Source of the DNA: Anaerolineales bacterium
GTDB lineage: Bacteria > Chloroflexota > Anaerolineae > Anaerolineales > Villigracilaceae
Direction: 5' to 3'
Assembly (NCBI GenBank): GCA_016789485.1
Contig: JAEURE010000011.1
Span: 1 to 20,628 of the forward strand
Length of the DNA stretch: 20,628 bases
Shown here: positions 13,111-18,306 of the stretch, in pieces
Position numbering within the stretch: position 1 is the first letter of the stretch
How the letters are laid out: the number at the start of each line of letters is the position of its first letter
Translations under genes and position numbers: made by a program
The notes under the pieces: model-generated
Database searches by the model: none
Seen by the model: only the letters and a program-made list of their open reading frames with translations
Told to the model about the DNA's origin: nothing

Positions 13111-14157
13111 TCACATAAACGAAAGCAAAAATTCCCGAATTTGATTCGCAGTCTGATTCCATTTTGGCTGGGCGAGATAGCGAGTCCGCGCCGCAAGACT
13201 CATTTGGACGAGAACATCGCGCCTCTCATTCAAAATCTGTAACTTGGCTGCCAGTGAATGAGCATCACCCGGCTGGATCAAAAACCCATCCACGCCATCC
13301 CGAATGACCTCTCCCGCCGCTCCAGCTGTGGTACCAATGGCAGGCAGGCCAAACCCCATCCCTTCGAGATAGACAATGCCAAAGCCTTCGTACGATGACG
13401 GCACGACGAGAACATGAGCATTTTTGAGTTTGTCGACGAGCGGCTGGTTGTTGAGAGAGCTATGAAAATGGACGGTGGGCGATAGACCATTGGCCATGAC
13501 GAATTCTTGCATTTGCTTGGCGTACTTAGGTTCGGATGTGAGAGAGCCAACCACATCAATTTGCAAAGCTGATCGCTGAAAGCTGACAGCTTCCAACAAC
13601 GTATGCAACCCTTTTCTACCTATCACATTGCCGAGGAAAAGAATATTCAGTTCCTTCTTCTTTCCTCTTTCTTCAATCTCACTTTCCGAAATCGCATCTC
13701 CAAACCGATCTGTGGGCGGGTATGCAACTAGATCAGGTTTACTACTCCCTATTAAACCATTCACCACGCCCTTCGTGGTTTTTGAATTGAAGATGAACCC
13801 ATCCACGCTTTGAAGATATTTCTTTTCCACAATACAGTAAAGGTCATTCTGCCATTTTGGGCGAAGTTCCGAGCAGCGCAAGTGATGGACAAGTGAAATG
13901 ATGGGATAAGGATGCCTTCCCCGATTCGCTCCGATCAACGATGGGTGATTCAATTCATCTTGTATCAAAATGTCTAAATCAGGCGGGAGCTTGAATGTAA
14001 AATTGTCCGTTAGATGTGCGGCATAATTTCTCCACGGCATCGAAATAATTTCCACCGTATCCCCTTGCGTGCGCAGATATTCCACCATCATGCGGTCGTA
14101 CATGTACCCACCGCTGAGAGTGTCGATGGAGCCGTAGATGACGAGTCCGATTTTCAT
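13111..14157 (-). CDS. Glycosyltransferase family 4 (GT-B fold)
   Basis: 348 residues. The N-terminal domain opens MKIGLVIYGSIDTLSGGYMYDR, the glycine loop of GT4 enzymes. The C-terminal Rossmann domain shows NILFLGNVIGRKGLHTLLEA (171-190) with the Arg181/Lys182 pair, and the E-x7-E donor motif SSYEGFGIVYLEG with Glu257 and Glu265, followed by GLPAIGTTAGAAGEVI. It transfers a sugar from a nucleotide donor with retention; the acceptor is unknown. It is the last gene of a tight minus-strand set (dehydrogenase, ComB-like, PTPS-like, GT4), nine bases after the PTPS-like stop, so its acceptor may be the product of those enzymes. A four-unit heptamer repeat lies inside the gene (13564-13591). Confidence 0.9.
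   Translation of the reverse strand: MKIGLVIYGSIDTLSGGYMYDRMMVEYLRTQGDTVEIISMPWRNYAAHLTDNFTFKLPPDLDILIQDELNHPSLIGANRGRHPYPIISLVHHLRCSELRPKWQNDLYCIVEKKYLQSVDGFIFNSKTTKGVVNGLIGSSKPDLVAYPPTDRFGDAISESEIEERGKKKELNILFLGNVIGRKGLHTLLEAVSFQRSALQIDVVGSLTSEPKYAKQMQEFVMANGLSPTVHFHSSLNNQPLVDKLKNAHVLVVPSSYEGFGIVYLEGMGFGLPAIGTTAGAAGEVIRDGVDGFLIQPGDAHSLAAKLQILNERRDVLVQMSLAARTRYLAQPKWNQTANQIREFLLSFM
13564..13591 (-). repeat. Four tandem heptamers (AGCTNTC-type) inside the GT4 gene
   Basis: Read on minus: AGCTGTC, AGCTTTC, AGCGATC, AGCTTTG. The frame is not disturbed (28 bases encode part of EAVSFQRSALQ, in the variable stretch after the GRKG motif). It looks like a short repeat absorbed into coding sequence at a surface loop or helix. 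Confidence 0.6.
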
Positions 14158-14166
14158 AAACGTTGT

Positions 14167-14544
14167 TTAACGTTCAACGCTAAACGCCGCCCATGCATTC
14201 TCGTGTTCCCACAGCACTACCTTAAGCTTTGAAATGTTCTTAGCTTGGATGCGTTCATTCAACATTGTAGCCAGAATTCGCGAGAAATGCTCAATGGACG
14301 GATTTATCCCGGCAAATTCGGTCTTCTCGTTCAACATCTGCTCCTTGTAATATCCAACCACATCGTCAAGATGTTTTTCCACATCCACTATGTCAACAAG
14401 ATAGCCGTGCTGGTCAAGCTGACTGCCTTTGAGTTGTAATTCCAAAATATAATGATGGGAATTGGGAAAGTTCTCCGCCCCCCAATCTCCGCCAATTAAA
14501 AAATGACGTGCTATGAATTCTCTTCGTACTCCCAAAGTGTACAT
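14167..14544 (-). CDS. 6-pyruvoyl-tetrahydropterin synthase/QueD-like protein with altered active site
   Basis: 125 residues, the normal length of the T-fold PTPS/QueD family. FIARHFLIGG keeps zinc ligand His14. HGYLVDIVDVEKHL and AGINPSIEHFSRIL are family-like, and Glu113 matches E. coli QueD Glu110. Hand alignment to remembered QueD shows the Cys-x3-His-x-His block (Cys27, His31, His33) as Glu24, Asn28 and His30 with an extra His31, and the Asp70-His71 pair as Lys67-Glu68. Both the catalytic Cys and the Asp/His dyad are therefore absent. It starts at ATG 14544 with AGGAG six bases before it. It lies between a ComB-like and a GT4 gene in one operon. A true role in queuosine synthesis is unlikely; a pterin-like ligand is a guess. 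Confidence 0.82.
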   Translation of the reverse strand: MYTLGVRREFIARHFLIGGDWGAENFPNSHHYILELQLKGSQLDQHGYLVDIVDVEKHLDDVVGYYKEQMLNEKTEFAGINPSIEHFSRILATMLNERIQAKNISKLKVVLWEHENAWAAFSVER

Positions 14545-14558
14545 GAGGTGCTCCTGAT

Positions 14559-15233
14559 TTATGGTTTTACAGCCCGCATGATGAGCTGTCCGCTTTCTCT
14601 TGTAATTGGCATGGCAAAGTCAAAAGCATTGATGCGCGTGCAGTAATCAAGGTCAGCTGTGGGGAATTGGGGATGATCTTCCATGTGTTCGAGCGCGTCG
14701 CGCGAAGCGTACACACGGCGAATGAATTCCTCCGTTTCCACTACCCGACCTGTAAATTGTTTCTCTAAAAATTCTGCACAGGCTACATCCTCATCATTTT
14801 TCATCCCGCCTGTGATGACAAATGTGATTTCTTTAGGTTTCAATTGTAGGACGTAATTTGTCGTTGCTTTTGCTACAACGAAACTTGTGGCGACCATGAC
14901 GCTTGCGTTGACGCTTCGTACAGCACCCTGAGTTCCGGCCCCCGTACGCTGGATGAGAATACTACCCGCTAGATCTTGTTCAAGAATACGGGTTGGGGAG
15001 TTCCCGAAGTCAAACCTTTCAGGCGGGAGTCCGCCTACTTCCCCCATCACCTTCGAATTGGGAATTTGCTCCTTTAATGTTAAAGCCTCCGTCACTCCAC
15101 TGACGAGACGAATCTCTTTTGCCCCGCCCGAGAAAGCATATGCAGCCGTGGAAAATGCCCGCAGCACGTCAATTAAAAGGACGACGCCTGTGGCAGTGTG
15201 ACAAGTTTCGAGAGTGGTGTAATTGAATTTCAC
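14559..15233 (-). CDS. ComB-like (2-phosphosulfolactate phosphatase family) protein
   Basis: 224 residues starting at a GTG (15233), three bases after the dehydrogenase stop. Family pattern: VVLLIDVLRAFSTAAYAFSGGAKEI (17-41), where DVLRA and ST are the hallmark; EVGGLPPERFDFGNSP (64-79), the usual GE-x-GG...F-x-x-GNSP motif; RTGAGTQGAV (95-104), replacing the common TxNGTxA; and ATSFVVAKAT. ComB hydrolyses 2-phosphosulfolactate in coenzyme M synthesis with Mg2+, but many bacteria without coenzyme M have homologues, so the true substrate is open, probably a small phosphorylated acid. The GTG start and the 3-base spacing suggest translational coupling to the gene before. A good family match; the function is inferred only from context. 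Confidence 0.85.
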   Translation of the reverse strand: MKFNYTTLETCHTATGVVLLIDVLRAFSTAAYAFSGGAKEIRLVSGVTEALTLKEQIPNSKVMGEVGGLPPERFDFGNSPTRILEQDLAGSILIQRTGAGTQGAVRSVNASVMVATSFVVAKATTNYVLQLKPKEITFVITGGMKNDEDVACAEFLEKQFTGRVVETEEFIRRVYASRDALEHMEDHPQFPTADLDYCTRINAFDFAMPITRESGQLIMRAVKP

Positions 15234-15236
15234 TAT

Positions 15237-16271
15237 TTAATAACCGAATACAACCTGTATCGTTTCCTGCGGATTTTTATTCAGCAATTGATAAGCTTGT
15301 TCCGCTTCATCCAAAGAAAAGCGATGCGTGATCCATCGCTCGGGTTGGATTCGTTTCAGCGCCTCCCAGGCGACCTTGAATCTGCGCGCCTTGTTCCATC
15401 GTCCGCTCAACTCAGGGGAGATTGTGCTCACTTGTGACGAGATCAACTTGATGCGCGAACGATGAAACGACCCGCCGAGATCGATCTCCGCACGCTTCTG
15501 ACCATACCATGAGCCAATGACAATGCGGCCTGAAAAACAAGCCAGGGAAATTGCGTCATCCAATGCAGAAGGGGAGCCGCTGAGTTCAAAAACCAGGTCA
15601 AAGGTTGAGGGCTTGCCCTGATTTTTATCGATTGGTCGAAGGTCTTGAATTAAAAGACTTCTGACTTTCAATCCTTCGGCATATTCAGGACTGTGCTTTT
15701 GACCTTCAACCTGTAATGCTTTCCTCCTCAATTCAAATTGATCCACCGTGATCAAACTTTCCAATGGAAACTCACTTAACAATGCTGCGGTTAATAGTCC
15801 CACCACGCCTTGCCCCAAAACCAAAACCCGCTCACCTAAAACAGGAGCGCCATCCTGCACTAAATTGACAGCGGTTTCCATGTTCGGAAGGAAGCAGGCA
15901 TTTTCGGGAGAGAGGGAATCTGGAATGGGAATTAAATCTGAAGGTTGAACGATGAATGATGATGTGTGCGGCTGAAAAGCAAACACCAGCCTATCTTCCC
16001 AGTCCCTGTTCACTTCTTTTCCTAGACCCTTTACCCTCCCAACACATGCATACCCATACGCCAGCGGATAATTCAATTCACTGCTTACTGCGTCGTGCGA
16101 ATCTACCAGGTGTGGGAATTGCCCGCGATAGACCAGCATCTCCGTCCCTGCACTGACGGCTGAACAAATGGTTTCGACGAGAACTTCATCCTCTTTCAGC
16201 GGAGGCAGGGTCGTTTCGCGAATCTCAATTTGTGCTGGCGCAGTAAAGAATAAAGTTCGTGCTGTTTGCAT
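15237..16271 (-). CDS. Medium-chain dehydrogenase/reductase, BchC-like branch
   Basis: 344 residues from ATG 16271; an in-frame TTG at 16277 is less likely. The N-terminal GroES-like domain has CSAVSAGTEMLVYRGQFP and YPLAYGYACVGRV, which match the bacteriochlorophyllide dehydrogenase (BchC)-like pattern rather than zinc alcohol dehydrogenases: Ser stands where the first zinc Cys is usual, and GYA replaces GHE. The Rossmann domain follows with VLVLGQGVVGLL (GxGxxG) and DLVFELSGSPSALDDAI. So it should be an NAD(P)-dependent oxidoreductase without the standard catalytic zinc. It is the first gene of the operon with ComB-like, PTPS-like and GT4 genes, and is preceded by a promoter lying in a palindrome. 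The substrate is unknown; a true BchC role is not implied because no other photosynthesis gene is present. Confidence 0.87.
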   Translation of the reverse strand: MQTARTLFFTAPAQIEIRETTLPPLKEDEVLVETICSAVSAGTEMLVYRGQFPHLVDSHDAVSSELNYPLAYGYACVGRVKGLGKEVNRDWEDRLVFAFQPHTSSFIVQPSDLIPIPDSLSPENACFLPNMETAVNLVQDGAPVLGERVLVLGQGVVGLLTAALLSEFPLESLITVDQFELRRKALQVEGQKHSPEYAEGLKVRSLLIQDLRPIDKNQGKPSTFDLVFELSGSPSALDDAISLACFSGRIVIGSWYGQKRAEIDLGGSFHRSRIKLISSQVSTISPELSGRWNKARRFKVAWEALKRIQPERWITHRFSLDEAEQAYQLLNKNPQETIQVVFGY

Positions 16272-16282
16272 GGGCAAAGTTT

Positions 16283-16311
16283 AACATAAAAGGTGACAGT
16301 TACTTTGGCAA
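16283..16311 (-). promoter_or_regulatory. Promoter of the dehydrogenase/ComB/PTPS-like/GT4 operon
   Basis: On minus, -35 TTGCCA (16311-16306), a 17-base spacer and -10 TATGTT (16288-16283) precede the ATG at 16271 by 11 bases. The start would be near 16276, giving a message with almost no leader, consistent with the lack of a Shine-Dalgarno. The -35 and spacer lie inside a palindrome. Confidence 0.6.
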
Positions 16312-16322
16312 CTGTCACCTTT
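16289..16322. repeat. Palindrome (13-bp arms) over the operon promoter; also follows the PilZ gene
   Basis: The arms AAAGGTGACAGTT (16289-16301) and AACTGTCACCTTT (16310-16322) are perfect complements around an 8-base loop. It lies 16 bases after the PilZ stop and can act as a terminator for that gene, though only TTTTATG follows. It equally could be an operator. A related hairpin (GGCAGTCACTT) occurs at 19946-19979. Confidence 0.75.
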
Positions 16323-16337
16323 ATTTTCAGGGATGAT

Positions 16338-16724
16338 TTATAACTTCATGCCCGGCTTGGGCGGATAATTCGGTGTATCCCGTCGGAACTCATAATTTTT
16401 AATGATCGCTTCGATCAGTTTTTTTTGCTCCTCGCTTACTTCCTTGAATTCAAAACCGATATTAAAAAACTGCGGACTCAAATCCTGCTGACACCAAACC
16501 ACACGCACCGGGATGGTCATCCGCATGGCGTTGATGTTGGGCAATTCAGGTAATTCAATGGAAATCGTAAGCTCCATATTTTCCTTCATGGTCTTATCTC
16601 CGATCACCATTGCACCGTGCAGATTCAAGTCCCCCAAATAGCCAAGCAAAAAGCCTCCATACAGGTCAAAGACCTGTGTGTATGCCATCAAACTTTTACG
16701 TTCTTCCTTACGTCTTTCCTTCAT
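16338..16724 (-). CDS. PilZ-domain protein (probable cyclic-di-GMP binder)
   Basis: 128 residues from ATG 16724, preceded by GAGGG at good spacing; an in-frame TTG at 16736 is less likely. The PilZ signature is split as usual: an N-terminal basic RRKEERKS (the R-x3-R binding arm) and LGDLNLHGAMV (the D/N-x-S-x-x-G motif, here with Asn in the Ser place). The beta-barrel ending includes MTIPVRVVWCQQ and FFNIGFEFKEVSEEQKKLIEAII, with the common FxF and a final helix. Such single-domain proteins respond to cyclic-di-GMP, affecting motility or exopolysaccharide. The Ser-to-Asn change might weaken binding. It is probably monocistronic, with a palindrome after the stop and a divergent PIG-L gene on the other side. 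Confidence 0.85.
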   Translation of the reverse strand: MKERRKEERKSLMAYTQVFDLYGGFLLGYLGDLNLHGAMVIGDKTMKENMELTISIELPELPNINAMRMTIPVRVVWCQQDLSPQFFNIGFEFKEVSEEQKKLIEAIIKNYEFRRDTPNYPPKPGMKL

Positions 16725-16753
16725 TTGCCCTCGCAATTATCTATCCGTATAGT
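16725..16753 (+). promoter_or_regulatory. Promoter for the PIG-L deacetylase gene
   Basis: The -35 TTGCCC (16725-16730), a 17-base spacer and the -10 TATAGT (16748-16753) predict a start near 16760, about 30 bases before the first ATG. The same -10 hexamer and spacing are used at greA. Confidence 0.5.
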
Positions 16754-16789
16754 TTACATGAGCATTCATTGAAATTTCATTGCTGTTTT

Positions 16790-17530
16790 ATGGTAAAAAT
16801 GCCCATGCGTTGGATCTATATCTCTCCCCATCTTGATGATGCAGTACTTTCTGCCGGCGGCTTGATCCATAAACAAGTTCGTAGCGGGCAGCAGGTTGAA
16901 ATTTGGAACATCCTGGGCGGCTTTCCTCCCACTGAAGAACTCTCCCCGTTTGCGCAGTTGCTTCATTTTCAATGGGGCATCTCCTCAACCGATGAGCTGA
17001 TCCGTGCCCGCCGCGCAGAGGATGAAAAAGCCTGCCGGCGCGTTGGTGCCAAACCAATTTACTTTGACTACCTTGATTGCATCTATCGCCGCGGCAAAAA
17101 TGGGGATTGGCTTTACAGCTATATTTTTGTTCCCCCGCACGAAGACGAGACGGATTTCCCTGCCCAAGTTGCAGACTCTATTTCCGCGCGCCTCCAACCG
17201 ACCGACCAACTGGTCTGCCAGCTTGGGCTTGGTTCACACGTAGACCATGTTCTCGTCCGCCGCGCCGTGGAATTGCTTCAGCGCCCCATCTTGTATTACA
17301 TTGATATTCCATACCTGTTCAAAACCCCTGAAGAACTCGGTCCGCAGACGGCTGGGATGAAGGCAAATGCCTATGAGGTGAGCGAGGCAGGCCTAAAGTC
17401 GTGGCAGGAGGCGATTGCGGAGTACGAATCCCAAATCTCCAGCCTGTTCGATGATGTCGATCATATGCGTTCGCAAATTCGTCAATATTGGTCTGAAAAC
17501 GGCGGTATTCGTTTGTGGTCTTCTGCCTAG
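16790..17530 (+). CDS. PIG-L/LmbE-family zinc deacetylase
   Basis: 246 residues from ATG 16790; in-frame ATGs at 16799 and 16805 are alternatives, and the longer frame upstream (from 16610) overlaps the divergent PilZ gene and is unlikely. The signature SPHLDDAVLSAGG has zinc ligands His14 and Asp17, with catalytic Asp16. The third zinc ligand lies in GSHVDHVLVRRA (His150 with His153), as in GlcNAc-PI and mycothiol/bacillithiol deacetylases. The family removes acetyl groups from N-acetylglucosamine conjugates. No Shine-Dalgarno is visible. The protein lacks a signal peptide and acts in the cytoplasm. The substrate is open; a link with the neighbouring GT4 operon is possible but they are separately transcribed. 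Confidence 0.88.
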   Translation: MVKMPMRWIYISPHLDDAVLSAGGLIHKQVRSGQQVEIWNILGGFPPTEELSPFAQLLHFQWGISSTDELIRARRAEDEKACRRVGAKPIYFDYLDCIYRRGKNGDWLYSYIFVPPHEDETDFPAQVADSISARLQPTDQLVCQLGLGSHVDHVLVRRAVELLQRPILYYIDIPYLFKTPEELGPQTAGMKANAYEVSEAGLKSWQEAIAEYESQISSLFDDVDHMRSQIRQYWSENGGIRLWSSA

Positions 17531-17555
17531 ACAAGTGCTAGGGTACTTTTGGTAC

Positions 17556-17584
17556 TTGAATCTACTTTTGAATCATGATATAGT
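17556..17584 (+). promoter_or_regulatory. Sigma-70-type promoter of greA
   Basis: The -35 TTGAAT (17556-17561), a 17-base spacer and the -10 TATAGT (17579-17584) predict a start near 17591. This gives greA a leader of about 90 bases with two hairpins. Confidence 0.7.
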
Positions 17585-17593
17585 ATGCCCAAC

Positions 17594-17653
17594 TTTCCGG
17601 ACCATACCACCGGAAATTTTTAATCCACTTGCATCTCTGAACCAGAGATGCAA
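17594..17653 (+). promoter_or_regulatory. Two hairpins in the greA leader
   Basis: Hairpin 1 has arms TTTCCGG (17594-17600) and CCGGAAA (17610-17616), followed by TTTTTAAT, terminator-like but short. Hairpin 2 has arms TTGCATCTCTG (17629-17639) and CAGAGATGCAA (17643-17653), 11 bp perfect with an AAC loop and no U-tract. Both lie in the predicted greA mRNA leader. In E. coli the greA leader also yields a short RNA (GraL); whether this one does is untested. Confidence 0.55.
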
Positions 17654-17679
17654 AATACTATTAGAGCAGGACATAAATT

Positions 17680-18150
17680 ATGCCAACCAATTTCCTTACC
17701 AAAGAGGGCTTTCAGAAGCTTCAAGAGGAACTGGATCATCTACGTACAACCAAACGCATGGAAGTGGCTGCAAGGCTGCACGAAGCGATGGAAGGCGGGG
17801 AGTTGATCGAAAATGCCGAATACGAGGCTGCCAAGAATGAGCAAGCCTTTGTGGAAGGCCGTATTCAAGAGTTGGATCTTCTGCTTGCCACGGCACAAAT
17901 CATCGAGGAAAACGGCAAGGCGAAGAAGCATGACGCCATTCAGGTAGGCACCAAAGTAACCATTAAAGAGGGTAACTTTGAAGCTGAAACTTTCACCATT
18001 GTCGGTGCGGCGGAAGCTAACCCGCGTGAAGGCAAGATCTCCAATGAGTCTCCAATTGGCAAAGCCATATTGGGTCACAAGATTGGTGATACCGTGAAGG
18101 TGGAAACCCCCGGCGGCACCTACAACGTTAAGATCATCAAAGTCGGCTAA
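17680..18150 (+). CDS. greA: Transcription elongation factor GreA
   Basis: 156 residues, the standard length. The N-terminal coiled-coil (about 1-75) opens MPTNFLTKEGFQKLQEELDHL and carries the tip GGELIENAEYEAAKNEQ. The C-terminal FKBP-like domain (about 80-155) carries GTKVTIKEG, NPREGKISNESPIGKAILGHKIGDTV and VETPGGTYNVKIIKV. It enters the RNA polymerase secondary channel and stimulates cleavage of backtracked transcripts. At the tip, E. coli Asp41 and Glu44 correspond to Glu41 and Glu44; Glu instead of Asp is a conservative change. It has its own strong promoter and leader hairpins, and a strong terminator after the stop. Confidence 0.97.
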   Translation: MPTNFLTKEGFQKLQEELDHLRTTKRMEVAARLHEAMEGGELIENAEYEAAKNEQAFVEGRIQELDLLLATAQIIEENGKAKKHDAIQVGTKVTIKEGNFEAETFTIVGAAEANPREGKISNESPIGKAILGHKIGDTVKVETPGGTYNVKIIKVG

Positions 18151-18169
18151 AACAGGACGCGCATCTTTG

Positions 18170-18207
18170 CCCCGCGTCCAATTTGTATTGGAGGCGGGGT
18201 TTTTTTA
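18170..18207 (+). terminator. Rho-independent terminator of greA
   Basis: CCCCGCGTCCAAT (18170-18182) pairs with ATTGGAGGCGGGG (18187-18199) at 12 of 13 positions around a TTGT loop, followed by a run of eight T. Confidence 0.92.
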
Positions 18208-18225
18208 TTTTGACCCCAATCCTTT

Positions 18226-18263
18226 CTTTCTTCTTTCAATTTGGACGAAAGGAAAGAAGAAAG
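18226..18263 (+). repeat. Homopyrimidine/homopurine inverted repeat upstream of lysS
   Basis: CTTTCTTCTTTC (18226-18237) and GAAAGAAGAAAG (18252-18263) are perfect 12-bp arms with a 14-base loop. No U-tract follows. It lies between the greA terminator and the lysS start, so it may be a leader structure or a strand-asymmetric tract. Confidence 0.6.
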
Positions 18264-18266
18264 CAT

Positions 18267-18287
18267 GCCCAGAGCTTAGTCGAAGGG
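18267..18287. repeat. REP-like fragment upstream of lysS
   Basis: The segment between GCCC (18267) and GGG (18287), with core AGCTTAGTCGAAGGG, resembles from memory a widespread bacterial intergenic palindromic repeat (CCCTTCGACTAAGCTC). Only one half is present. It ends 19 bases before the lysS ATG. Confidence 0.35.
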
Positions 18288-18306
18288 AAGAAAGATAAAC
18301 ACAACG

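Noticed and set aside
14167..14544. Queuosine biosynthesis gene queD
   Set aside because: Catalytic Cys, Asp and His are replaced and no queC, queE or queF is nearby, so the gene symbol is not justified.
14559..15233. Coenzyme M biosynthesis comB
   Set aside because: The family match is good, but no comA, comC or other coenzyme M gene is present and the motif TxNGT is altered, so the symbol is withheld.
16272..16277. TTG start of the dehydrogenase at 16277
   Set aside because: ATG 16271 is two codons later, and the predicted transcript start falls at about 16276.
18151..18306. T-box riboswitch before lysS
   Set aside because: No conserved TGGNACCGCG-like T-box sequence is seen, and no terminator lies just before lysS other than that of greA.
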